From DASTPP01 sp035762175 (lineage in GTDB: Bacteria > Myxococcota_A > Polyangia > Polyangiales > Polyangiaceae): 25,501 nt of DNA. The notes beneath the pieces were generated by a model. It had not been told where the DNA came from and ran no database searches. It saw nothing but the letters and a program-made list of their open reading frames with translations. Both the position numbers and the translations under genes were made by a program. The DNA is taken from positions 1 through 25,501 of the forward strand of contig DASTPP010000059.1 in assembly GCA_035762175.1 (NCBI GenBank), written 5' to 3'. Below, piece by piece: positions 15,087 to 25,375 of this stretch. The first letter of the stretch is position 1, and each line of letters opens with the position of its first letter.

Positions 15087-16778
15087 ATGGCCCCCCTCTT
15101 CCTTCTCACGGCGCCGCAAGTCACCCTCCGCACGCTCTTCGATCGGCCCGGCGAGGAGATGAACCTCGCCTGGATCAAGCTCTTCATCGGGGCGGCGGCC
15201 ATCGTGGCGCTGCTCTACGAGGCGAGCCGCGAGTCGGAGGGCAACCCCGTGCGGCTCGGCACGCGCAAGACCGTCGCGGGCCTGCTCGCGTTCGGGGCGG
15301 TGCTCGCGTACTTTCAGTTCTTCCAGATCGGGTATCGAGACTTCTACCACCGGTGGGAGTTCTTTCATTACTACGTCGGGGCGAAGTACTTCCGCGAGCT
15401 CGGCTACGACAACCTCTACCGCTGCACGGCGGTCGCCGAGGTCGACCTCGGCTACCAGCGCGACGTGCGCGCCCGCAAGCTGCGCGACCTCGGGCGCACC
15501 AACCTCATCACCGACACGTCCGACGCGCTCGCGCACCCCGAGATCTGCAAGACGGCGTTCTCGTCGGAGCGCTGGGACGCGTTCAAGAAGGACATCGACT
15601 TCTTCAAGAAGGAGGCGGGCGGCGGGTCGTGGTGGCACGACATGAACAAGGACCACGGCTACAACCCGCCGCCGGTCTGGGGCATCACGGGCTGGCTCTT
15701 CGCGTCGCTGAACCCGGCCGAGAAGTGGTACATGAAGGCGCTCTCGGGCCTGGACCTGGGCCTCTTCACGGCCACCTTCGGCTTCATCGCCTGGGCCTTC
15801 GGCTGGCGCGCCTCGGCGCTGGCCATCATCTTCTGGGGCACCCAGGGGGCGAGCCCCTTCTTCTGGACGGGCGGCGCCTTCTTGCGCCAAGACTGGTTCT
15901 TTTACACCGTCGCGAGCGCCTGCCTCGTGCGCAAGCGCAAGTTCTTCTGGGGCGGCGCCTTCTTGATGTATGCGACGCTGCTCCGGGTCTTCCCGGTGTT
16001 CTTCTTCGCCGGCTGGGTCGTGGTCGCCGCCGCGCACGCCTACCGCGCCCTCAAGCGGCGCGAGGGCGGGCGGCCCCTGCCGCTGCGCGAGCTCTTGCAC
16101 CCGGACCACCGCAAGCTCGCCGCCGGGGCCATCGCCGCCGCGCTCGTGCTCTTGCCCGCGAGCGCCGCGATCGCGGGGCCGCGGGCCTGGCCCGAGTTCA
16201 TTCAACACATCGTCGTGCACAACAAGACGCCGCTCACCAACCACATGGGCTGGCGCACGATCGTCGGCCACGCGGCCGAGGGGCGGATGCAATACGTGCG
16301 CGACAACCGCCTGACCGACCCCTTCGCCCGCTGGAAGGAGATGCGCCGCGAGCGGGTGCAGGCCCAGGCCCTCGTCTACTACGGCGGCATCGCGCTGATG
16401 GGCGCCTTCTTCGCCTTCGCCTGCTGGCGCCTGAAGAACCTCTGGGTGGTCGAGGCGCTCGGCTGCCTGCCGGCCATGCTGGGCGCCGAGCTGACGTGCT
16501 ACTATTATTCGTTCTTCGTCTTCACCGCGATGCTGAGCCGGGGCCGGCGCCCGCTCGAGCTCGGGCTCATGCTCGCGACGGTGCTCACCCAGTTCTGCAA
16601 CGTGCACTACGTGTTCTACGACGACCGCTTCACCGGCATGGCCGTCGTGTTCCTGAACCTCGCGCTCTTCATGGTCGCCATGTACGCCCGGCGGCCGAAG
16701 GCGCAGCTCGCCGAAGTGATGACCCCGGCCCCCGCCGTCGGCGGGGCCCTCAGCGTCCCCCCCGCCGCCGATGGCTTA
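15087..16778 (+). CDS. GT-C/GT87-like polytopic membrane protein, natural end at an in-frame TTA
   Basis: An integral membrane protein of about 563 residues with roughly ten hydrophobic segments, including MNLAWIKLFIGAAAIVALLY and KTVAGLLAFGAVLAYFQFF. RDFYHRWEFFHYYVGAKYF plus DNLYRC near residues 85-115 resembles the first extracytoplasmic loop of GT87/DUF2029 polyprenol-dependent glycosyltransferases. A transferase role is therefore suggested, not shown. G/C third positions run to GAT GGC at 16770-16775, the next codon is TTA, and after it the bias vanishes although the frame is open to 18548. The TTA lies inside the start region of the next gene (ATGGCTTA, 16771-16778), giving an 8-bp overlap. 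Double TGA at 16717-16722 is in another frame. Confidence 0.72.
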
Positions 16779-18186
16779 CCCCCCCCTGCCCCCCCGCCGC
16801 CTCGCCCTGCTCGCCCTCGCCGCGCTCGCCGCCCCCGCCGCGCTCTCGTCCTGCTCGGGCGACGACGAGCCCGAGGCGGTCTCCTTCGGCCTGCTGCTCA
16901 CGCCGGGCCAAGAGCGCGACGCCTGGTCGCGCGACCCGCAGCCCGCCCGCGTCGTCGTCTCGGCCCGCGTGCCCGCGCCGGGCGGCGTCGGCGAGAGCAC
17001 CGTGACGCTGGCCGACCAGGCCTGGCCCTTCGACGCCCTCGCGACGAGCGGGCCGCCGTCGGGCTCGTACACCGTGGTCTCGACCGAGGTGTACGACGCG
17101 ACGGGCGCGGTGGTGATGCGCGGCGAGACGCCGCCCTTCTTGAGCGACGAGGGCTACGGCCGCGAGCTGCCCCTGCTCGTCGGGCGCGTCGGCGAGTTCG
17201 CCCGCCCCGAGGCGAAGGTCGTGGGCACCTGGCCCGCCCCCAGGCCGGTGCTCCTCGACGGGCGCTACGTGCTGCTGACCGGCGGCGAGGGCGCCGGGGC
17301 CGACGGCGGCGCCGAGCTCTTCGACCTGGTGCGGCTCGCGCCCCTCCTGTGGAGGGGCAAGTTGCCGCGCACGCCCGCCTCGGTGATGACGAGCGACGGC
17401 GCCAACGCGCTCTTGATCGACGCGCAGGGCGCGAGCTCGTACAACTTCCTGTCGGGCACCCCCGGCGAGGTGACCATGTCCGCGGGCGACGCCGCGGCGC
17501 TGGCGGGCGGCGACTCGGTGCTCAGCGACGCCGACGCGGCCGAGGCCTTCGTCGTCGGCGCGACCCGGCCGGGCGCCCCGTCCGACAAGGTGCTGCGCGT
17601 CTCGAAAGACGGCCTCACGGTCGTCAAGCTCGCCACGCCGCGCTCGCGCGCCAGCGCGGCCTGGGTCAAGGGCCGGGGCCTCGTCGTCGTCGGCGGCGCC
17701 GAGGGCGCGCCGGTCGAGGTGCTCGCGCCGAAGGCGTCGACGTTCAAGACGCTGCTGGTGCAGGCGCCGGCCACCTTCGAGGCCTCGCTCTTGCCCACGC
17801 CCACGGCCGAGCTGCTCGTCGTCGGCGGCGTCGACGCGGCCGGCGCCCCGACGCCCCCGCAGCGCCTGCCGCTCGGGTGCGCCGAGGCCTGCCCCGCCGT
17901 TGCCGAAACGCTCACCCTGCCGACCCTGCGCGGCGGGCGCGCCTTCGACGTCGGCAAGGCGGGCACCTGGCTCGTCGTCGGCGCCGACGCCGAGGGCTTC
18001 GCCTCGGCCCACCTCATCGACGCCTCGACCACCCCCGCGGGCGCCACGCCCGTCGCGCCCCGCGTGCGGCGCCGCGGCGGCGCTTCACTCGCGGTCGGCG
18101 GCGGCTACGTCGCCATCGTCGGCGGCACCGACGCCGCCGGCCTGCCCGTGCCGGACGTCGAGCTCTTCACGCCCCCGCCGCCCTGA
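16771..18186 (+). CDS. Kelch-like beta-propeller lipoprotein
   Basis: A 471-residue exported lipoprotein. The signal peptide is MAYPPLPPRRLALLALAALA followed by the lipobox ALSSC (Cys28). The mature part is beta-rich with kelch-like turns containing double glycine: VLLTGGEGAGADG near 170, LVVVGGAEGAP near 310, LLVVGGVDAAGAP near 350 and VAIVGGTDAAGLPVPDVELF at the end. A five- or six-bladed propeller is inferred. No catalytic motif is seen; such proteins often bind partners at the cell surface. The start overlaps the end of the GT-C-like gene, suggesting one operon. The start codon is followed by C8 and C7 runs, where length errors are easy. Confidence 0.85.
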   Translation: MAYPPLPPRRLALLALAALAAPAALSSCSGDDEPEAVSFGLLLTPGQERDAWSRDPQPARVVVSARVPAPGGVGESTVTLADQAWPFDALATSGPPSGSYTVVSTEVYDATGAVVMRGETPPFLSDEGYGRELPLLVGRVGEFARPEAKVVGTWPAPRPVLLDGRYVLLTGGEGAGADGGAELFDLVRLAPLLWRGKLPRTPASVMTSDGANALLIDAQGASSYNFLSGTPGEVTMSAGDAAALAGGDSVLSDADAAEAFVVGATRPGAPSDKVLRVSKDGLTVVKLATPRSRASAAWVKGRGLVVVGGAEGAPVEVLAPKASTFKTLLVQAPATFEASLLPTPTAELLVVGGVDAAGAPTPPQRLPLGCAEACPAVAETLTLPTLRGGRAFDVGKAGTWLVVGADAEGFASAHLIDASTTPAGATPVAPRVRRRGGASLAVGGGYVAIVGGTDAAGLPVPDVELFTPPPP

Positions 18187-18298
18187 GCGCGGCCGCGCCG
18201 CCCCCGCGCCGAGCGCGGCTGCGTACCTCCGCCGGGGCGGGCCCCTGCGCGCGCCCCCGCCCCTCGACGGGCGCCGGCCCCCTTCGCCTCGCCGCCTC

Positions 18299-19207
18299 TC
18301 AACCGGCGCCGCGCGGGCCCGCCGAAAGCAGGCGCCCCTCGGCGCTGACGACGCTGCGCTCGAGCGGGGCGCTCGCGCGGGCGCCGGGCCAGAGCACGCA
18401 CTCGCGCAGCTCGCCCCGCCCCTCGACGAGGGCGCCCTCGCCGACGACGCAGCGCTCGAGCCGGACCTCGGGCGAGACCCTCGCGCCCCGGCCGACGAAC
18501 GAGCCGGGGCCCCGCCGCTCGAGCCAGGCGAGGTTGGCGCCGAGGTAGCCCTCGGCCGAGCCGACGTCGTAGAAGGGCCCCTCGTAAGGCAGCGCCAGGA
18601 CCACGCCGCCGGCGGCGACGAGCGGCCCGAGCGCGTCGCCGACGAGGCAGCCGCGCTCGGGCAGCGAGGCGACGAGCGCGGCGGAGAGCGCCGCGACGCC
18701 GACGTAGGTGCCGCCCCAGCGCTCGTCGCCCCGCCGAAAGCCCCGCAGCCGCACGACGCGCCCCCCCTCGCCCACGCCGACCGCGCCGCCGCCGGGCAAA
18801 CCGGGCCGGACGGCGAGCACCGCGCTCGCCCCCGCGCTCGCGAGCCGCCCCTCGAGGGCGGCGAGCTCGACCTCGGCCTCGATGTCGCCGTTGCAGACGA
18901 CGACGTCGCGCCCGCCGAAGTGCTCGCGCGCCCGGGCGATGCCGCCGGCGGTGCCGAGCAGATCGCGCTCGTACGAAAAGGCGAGCGGCAGGGGCCAGGG
19001 CCCGCGCCCCTCGAAGTCGGCGGGCCGGTGGAAGACGTTGACGACGGCGCGCTCGGCGCCGGCGGCGGCCAGGCGCCGGGCGACGCGGGCGAGCAGCGGC
19101 TCGTCGCCGACGGGCACCAGGGGCTTGGCGAGCTCGTCGCTGAGCGGGCGCAGGCGGGTGCCGAGCCCGGCGGCCAGGATCATCGCGGCGGCGCGCACGC
19201 CCGCCAC
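18299..19207 (-). CDS. Sugar-1-phosphate nucleotidyltransferase with beta-helix tail
   Basis: A 302-residue nucleotidyltransferase. The N-terminal signature is MILAAGLGTRLRPLSDELAKPLVPVG (residues 9-34), with the G-x-G-T-R loop and the downstream Lys that bind the nucleotide and sugar phosphate. DLLGTAGGI and VVCNGDIE (the metal-binding Asp) follow; FYDVGSAEGYLGAN near 220-235 closes the catalytic domain. The last ~60 residues look like hexapeptide-type left-handed beta-helix turns (FVGRGARVSPEVRLERCVVGEG). It is closest in plan to mannose-1-phosphate guanylyltransferase or MurNAc-phosphate uridylyltransferase types; the sugar cannot be told. Start GTG 19207 has GGGGAGGG upstream; ATG 19183 is the alternative. 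Confidence 0.9.
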   Translation of the reverse strand: MAGVRAAAMILAAGLGTRLRPLSDELAKPLVPVGDEPLLARVARRLAAAGAERAVVNVFHRPADFEGRGPWPLPLAFSYERDLLGTAGGIARAREHFGGRDVVVCNGDIEAEVELAALEGRLASAGASAVLAVRPGLPGGGAVGVGEGGRVVRLRGFRRGDERWGGTYVGVAALSAALVASLPERGCLVGDALGPLVAAGGVVLALPYEGPFYDVGSAEGYLGANLAWLERRGPGSFVGRGARVSPEVRLERCVVGEGALVEGRGELRECVLWPGARASAPLERSVVSAEGRLLSAGPRGAG

Positions 19208-19446
19208 GCTGCCCGAGCCCTCCCCCCGACGTCAACCGCCGGGCGGCGCGCGGCCGCCCGCCCTCCGCGGCCGCCGCCTGCCCTCGCCTCCCCCCGCCGC
19301 CTTCGCCTGCCGCCGTCGGAGCGTCTCTCGCCGCCTTCGCCTGCCGCCGTCGGGGCGTCATCGCCCGCGCTCGCCCGCGGCCGGGGGGCTTCGCCGCCCG
19401 CCCCTGCCCGCCGCCGTCGGGGGTGCGCCGCCCGGGGGGATGCGCT
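19208..19446. repeat. Divergent intergenic region with a 30-bp direct repeat
   Basis: A near-perfect 30-bp direct repeat (19295-19324 and 19329-19358, one A/G difference, 34-bp step) lies between the divergent nucleotidyltransferase and lipoprotein genes. A third, degenerate copy ends near 19430. It could be a regulator site or simple sequence drift; no promoter boxes are clear. Confidence 0.5.
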
Positions 19447-20877
19447 ATGGCAGGCGCCGTGAAGCCCGCCCGCGTGCGCCTCTTCGCTTGCGCCCTCTCG
19501 CCGGCCGCGCTCGCGCTCGGCTACGCGGCCTGCTCGACCGACGGCACGAACCAGGTCGACCTCGACGTGACGAACCTCTACGTCGACCCCGCCTTCATTC
19601 AAGGCACCGTGCTCTGCGGGCCCTTCGAGGGCGCGATGCAGACCTACGTCGTGACGCTCGTCGATGAGACCGACGATCCGGTCAAGACGACGCTGCCCTC
19701 GTCGCCGCCGACGCCCTGCGCGCAGCCGGTGGGCTTCAGCGATCAGCTCATCGTCGCCGATCGGCGCTATAGCGCGGTCGTCGACGCGTACGACATCCCC
19801 GCGTGCGACGCGGCCGCGACGCGCCGGCCCTGCCTCGTGCCCTACGGGGGCCTCTTCACCGCCGACGGCCGCTACCGGACGGGCGAGCGCTCGATGGCGC
19901 GGGTCGAAGAGGGCGACCCCGCGCCCGCCGACCCCGCGTGGCGCGCGCTGCGGCCCGCCGAGCCCGCGTGGGCGCCGCTGACGTGCCAGGCGGTGACCGC
20001 GCGCCTGCTGACGAGCGCGCGCTTCTTGAGCTGCGGCCCCCAGCCCGCGCCCCTCGCCGGCCTGAGCGGCCTCGCGCTCTCGGTCCGCACCCTGCGCGGC
20101 TCCATCCCCTGCGCGCCCGCCGCCCAAGGCTTCGGCATCGAGCGCGTCGCCATCGAGTACGCCGGCGTCCTCGCCGACGGCCGAGAGTTCGCCGGCGCGG
20201 GCGGGGCCGCGGGGGCGGCTGGCGCGGCCGGGGCGGCGGGCGCGGCGGGCGCGGCGGGCGAAGGCGGCGCGGCGGGCGAAGGCGGGGCGGGCGGGGGCGA
20301 CGCGGGGGGCGCGGGGGGCGCGGGGGGCGCGGGCGGGGCGGCGGGCGGCGACGGCCGGCCCCCCATCGTCGAGCCCAGCGAGAACCCCGCGCCCATCGCC
20401 TGCCAGGGCGACGGCGAACTGCGCTACCCGGGCCTGACGCCCGACGTGACGTACGGCTTCCGCGTCGTCGCGTACGACGGCGAGGGCGTGCCGCGCTGGG
20501 CGACCTCCTGCGAGGGTACGCCGATCGGGGGCATCGGCAACTTCCCGATGGCCTGCGAGCCGCTCAGCAGCGAGGCGACCCTGCGCGTGCCCTTCGCGAC
20601 CATCGCCGCCGCGTACGTCGAGCGCTTCGGGGGCGACGCCCCCGCGTGTGGGCCCTCGGTGGTCGTCGAGGCGGCGCTCGGCGGCCAGGGCCCCCTGCAG
20701 CCCGCCGCTTGCGGTGATCTGCGCTTCGACCGCCTGCTGCCGGGCGCCTACACGCTGCGCGGCACCCTCCGGGTCGACGCTGACGCCCGCGCCTTCGCCT
20801 GCGAGGGGTACGCCGTGCCCTCGGCCCTGTCGTCGGCGCCGGGCGGGGGCGCCTCGGCGAGCTGCCAGTTTCTTTGA
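19447..20877 (+). CDS. Lipoprotein of unknown function with Gly/Ala-rich linker
   Basis: A 476-residue secreted lipoprotein. The signal peptide is MAGAVKPARVRLFACALSPA, ending at GYAAC (about Cys28). The mature protein has two cysteine-containing halves (CGPFEG..., CAQPVGFSDQ...; later ACQGDGELRYPGL, CEPLSS, ACGDLRF). They are joined by a linker of about 50 residues made almost only of Gly and Ala with some Glu and Asp (about residues 249-300). Repeated Cys pairs suggest disulfides and an extracellular beta-sandwich-like fold; I do not recognise a family. I start at ATG 19447, not at the upstream in-frame ATG 19423, because it gives a standard signal peptide. Such linkers are common in myxobacterial surface proteins. 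Confidence 0.83.
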   Translation: MAGAVKPARVRLFACALSPAALALGYAACSTDGTNQVDLDVTNLYVDPAFIQGTVLCGPFEGAMQTYVVTLVDETDDPVKTTLPSSPPTPCAQPVGFSDQLIVADRRYSAVVDAYDIPACDAAATRRPCLVPYGGLFTADGRYRTGERSMARVEEGDPAPADPAWRALRPAEPAWAPLTCQAVTARLLTSARFLSCGPQPAPLAGLSGLALSVRTLRGSIPCAPAAQGFGIERVAIEYAGVLADGREFAGAGGAAGAAGAAGAAGAAGAAGEGGAAGEGGAGGGDAGGAGGAGGAGGAAGGDGRPPIVEPSENPAPIACQGDGELRYPGLTPDVTYGFRVVAYDGEGVPRWATSCEGTPIGGIGNFPMACEPLSSEATLRVPFATIAAAYVERFGGDAPACGPSVVVEAALGGQGPLQPAACGDLRFDRLLPGAYTLRGTLRVDADARAFACEGYAVPSALSSAPGGGASASCQFL

Positions 20878-21037
20878 GCGCGCCCCTGCCGAGCGGTCGC
20901 AACGCGGCACGCCGCCTCGGACGAAACGAAAGGCTCGCCCGAGCCTCCGGCCGCGCCTGGGGCCCGCCCGGCCGCGTTTTGCGCCGGGGAGCCGGCGTTG
21001 CGCAGCGCCGGGCTAGCTGGTAGCCCCTACTCTAACC

Positions 21038-21847
21038 ATGCGCACGCCGCCCGGTGTCCAGGCAGGGTCCTTCCCCCGACCGACGGGTGCCCTGCGGTGG
21101 GTACTCATCGTACTTTTCTCGCTCTGGCTGGCCTTCGCGCTGACCATCAACTGGATGGGCGCGACCGTCCAGGGCTTCGCGGCTGAGCTCTATCGGCTTC
21201 TGGTGCTCGACCTCGGGCGCCTGGCGCAGGGTGAGATCTGGCGCCTGGTGACCGCGCCCTTGGTGCACGTGCCGAGCGGGCCGGGGTCGGTCGGGCATAT
21301 CCTGACGACTCTGCTTCTGCTTTATTTTTTCGGCGCACAGCTGCAGAGCTCCTGGGGCAACCGGCGCTTTTTGTGGGTGCTCGGGGCCGCGGCGCTCGCG
21401 GGCGAGCTCTTGCAGATCGGGGCGACCTTCGTGCTGCCCGACGCGCTGGCGCGCAACGTGGCGCAGCCGACGATCGTGGGCGCGTACGCGGCGGCGCTCG
21501 CGTGCCCGGTGGCCTGGGGGGCGACCTACCGCAACGCGACCATGTACTTGTTCTTCGCCGTGGCCGTCCGCGGCTGGACCATCGTCATCATCACGGTCGC
21601 GCTGGCGCTCCTGAACCTGGTGGCCGCCGACCACCCGCCGCCCGAGGGCATGCTGGCGCCGTTCGGGGGCATGCTGGTGGGCTACCTGCTGGGGGGCAGC
21701 ACGCCTTCGCCGCTGCGCAAGGCGTTTTTGCGCTGGAAGCTCCGCAAGCTCGAGGGCCCGGGGCGGCCGAAGGGCGGGGGGCGGCTGCGGGTGGTGCCGG
21801 GGGGGCGCGAGGGCGAGCCGAAGCGCGACGGGCGGTGGCTCAACTGA
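21038..21847 (+). CDS. Rhomboid-fold membrane protein lacking catalytic residues
   Basis: A 269-residue polytopic membrane protein with about six hydrophobic segments and a basic, Gly-rich C-terminal tail. The rhomboid plan is seen in WRLVTAPLVHVPSGPGSVGHILTTLLLLYFFG, with the conserved His region and the helix after it. Where active rhomboids have GxSG, this has GAYA (in TIVGAYAAALAC). Where they have the catalytic His before GGxxxG, this has APFGGMLVG. Both members of the Ser-His dyad are thus absent, so it is probably a pseudoprotease of iRhom/derlin type that binds membrane proteins. ATG 21038 follows a 160-bp GC-rich gap with no clear promoter. Stop TGA. Confidence 0.82.
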   Translation: MRTPPGVQAGSFPRPTGALRWVLIVLFSLWLAFALTINWMGATVQGFAAELYRLLVLDLGRLAQGEIWRLVTAPLVHVPSGPGSVGHILTTLLLLYFFGAQLQSSWGNRRFLWVLGAAALAGELLQIGATFVLPDALARNVAQPTIVGAYAAALACPVAWGATYRNATMYLFFAVAVRGWTIVIITVALALLNLVAADHPPPEGMLAPFGGMLVGYLLGGSTPSPLRKAFLRWKLRKLEGPGRPKGGGRLRVVPGGREGEPKRDGRWLN

Positions 21848-21938
21848 GGGGCGGGGCGGCGGGCGGCGGCGGGCCGGAACGCGGGGGCGGGCCCGCGGGG
21901 GGTAGCTGCGCGGGGCCGGGCGTCGTAAAAGCGGGCCG

Positions 21939-22901
21939 ATGCTAGCGTCCGCATGGTCGCCCGAGGCGCGCGCGCCGGCCGGGGGCTTTCCGAAGCACTT
22001 GCTCGCCATCGAGGGGCTCGCGCGGGCCGACGCCGAGGCCATCCTGGCGCTCGGCGAACGTTTTCTGGCGGGCGGGCCGATGCCGCCCACCCTGCGGGGG
22101 CGGGCGGTGCTCACGGCCTTCTTCGAGGCCTCGACGCGCACGCGCACCTCGTTCGAGATGGCGGCGCGGGGGCTCGGCGGGCAGGTGCTCTCGCTGACCC
22201 CGGCGGTCAGCAGCGTCACCAAGGGCGAGACCCTGCTCGACTCGGTGCGGACGCTCGAGGCGATGGGGGCCGACGTCGTGGTGGTGCGGCACGCCTCGTC
22301 GGGCGCGGCCGAGTTCCTCGCGCGCAAGGTGCGGGCCTCGGTCGTCAACGCGGGCGACGGCGCGCACGAGCACCCGACGCAGGCGCTGCTCGACGCGCTG
22401 ACGGTCCGGCGGCGGCTCGGCCGGCTCGAGGGGCTCACGGTCGCCATCTGCGGCGACGTCCTGCACAGCCGCGTGGCGCGCTCGGGCGCGCGGCTCTTCG
22501 CGCTGCTCGGCGCGCGGGTGCGCTTCTGCGGGCCGCCGACGCTCCTGCCGCCGGCCGCCGCCGAGGCCTTCGGCGTCGAGGTGTTCGAGCGGCTCGACGC
22601 GGCCGTCGCGGGGGCGGACGTGGTGATGGGCCTGCGGGTGCAGCGCGAGCGGCTCGCCGGCGCCTTCCTGCCGTCGCTCGAAGACTACGCGCGGGGCTGG
22701 CGCCTCGACCGCGAGCGGCTCGCGCGCCTCGCGCCCCGGGCGCTGGTCCTGCACCCCGGGCCGATGAACCGGGGCGTCGAGATCGAGGGGGCGCTCGCCG
22801 ACGCCCCCGAGAGCGCGGTGCTCGAGCAGGTGCGCGCCGGGGTGGCCGTGCGCGCGGCGGTCTTGCACCTGCTCGGCGCGGCCGGCGCGCCGCCCTCGTG
22901 A
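21939..22901 (+). CDS. pyrB: Aspartate carbamoyltransferase catalytic subunit
   Basis: A 320-residue ATCase catalytic chain, which makes N-carbamoyl-L-aspartate in pyrimidine synthesis. The carbamoyl-phosphate motif is FFEASTRTRTSFE (Ser-Thr-Arg-Thr-Arg at 65-69), the 80s-loop Lys95 is in SSVTKGETLLDS, and HPTQALLDALT (145-155) and VLHPGPMNRGVEI near 280 complete the active site. The length is normal. Start ATG 21939 is close to a TAAAAG stretch (21926-21931), and no good ribosome binding site is visible, so the message may be nearly leaderless. No pyrI or pyrC follows; pyrR is also not adjacent. Next comes the kinase gene. Confidence 0.96.
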   Translation: MLASAWSPEARAPAGGFPKHLLAIEGLARADAEAILALGERFLAGGPMPPTLRGRAVLTAFFEASTRTRTSFEMAARGLGGQVLSLTPAVSSVTKGETLLDSVRTLEAMGADVVVVRHASSGAAEFLARKVRASVVNAGDGAHEHPTQALLDALTVRRRLGRLEGLTVAICGDVLHSRVARSGARLFALLGARVRFCGPPTLLPPAAAEAFGVEVFERLDAAVAGADVVMGLRVQRERLAGAFLPSLEDYARGWRLDRERLARLAPRALVLHPGPMNRGVEIEGALADAPESAVLEQVRAGVAVRAAVLHLLGAAGAPPS

Positions 22902-22969
22902 CCCCGGGAGCCCACAAGCCCTTGCCAGCAACCGCGCCTTCGCCCCAAACTTCGAAGAAAGAGCGCGTC

Positions 22970-23046
22970 ATGAGCCCCCCTCCTCGTCGGCGAAGGGCTC
23001 GCGCGCCCGGGGGGCAGCCCCCGCGGCGGCGGGCGGGGGGGCGCTG

Positions 23047-23047
<1 letters not shown>
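22970..23047 (+). CDS. Short upstream ORF coupled to the kinase start (25 aa)
   Basis: ATG 22970 is preceded by GAAAGAG, a plausible ribosome binding site. The 25-residue product is Pro/Arg/Gly-rich (MSPPPRRRRARAPGG...). Its TGA overlaps the kinase ATG (TGATG at 23045-23049). It may be a leader peptide coupled to the kinase. Or it may be the true N-terminus, since one more G in the G7 run at 23034-23041 would join it in frame. Confidence 0.35.
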
Positions 23048-25128
<2,081 letters not shown>

Positions 25129-25147
25129 GCGCCCCCGAGTGAATGGC

Positions 25148-25370
25148 GCCCCCGGCTGAAGCCGGGGGCAGCGAACGCCCGCGGAAACGGCGCGCAAAGC
25201 CCCGCCCGGAGGCGGGGCTCGCGCGTCGCGCGCCGCTTCGCGCGCTCGCCCGGCAGCCGGAGCCCGGGGGAGCCCGGCCCCCGCCGAGGGGGCGGGCTTT
25301 GCGCGCCGAATCGGCGCCGATTCCGCACGGCACGACCGGGCGTCCGCTGCCCCCGAGTTCACTCCTGGGC
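25148..25370 (+). repeat. Interspersed 223-bp hairpin-ended element, copy 3
   Basis: Same orientation as copy 2. The left hairpin 25148-25169 has stem GCCCCCGGC/GCCGGGGGC and loop TGAA, with an A-T pair changed to G-C. The right hairpin 25349-25370 has GAG-TTCA-CTC at its tip, a C-G pair flipped to G-C, but two mismatches lower down. The internal hairpin is AGCCCCGCC/GGCGGGGCT, where copies 1 and 2 have a T-A pair in place of one C-G. It fills the gap between the convergent kinase gene (ends 25128) and the minus gene ending at 25376. Confidence 0.9.
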
Positions 25371-25375
25371 ATTGG

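Noticed and set aside
16717..16722. TGATGA as the real end of the GT-C-like gene
   Set aside because: It is in the +1 frame, and third-position bias in the gene frame continues for about 18 further codons to the TTA; kept only as an alternative if an indel is found.
14940..18548. A 1202-residue protein containing the GT-C-like part
   Set aside because: Beyond 16778 the frame is an Arg-rich shadow of the kelch lipoprotein gene, and before 15087 it is non-coding GC-rich sequence.
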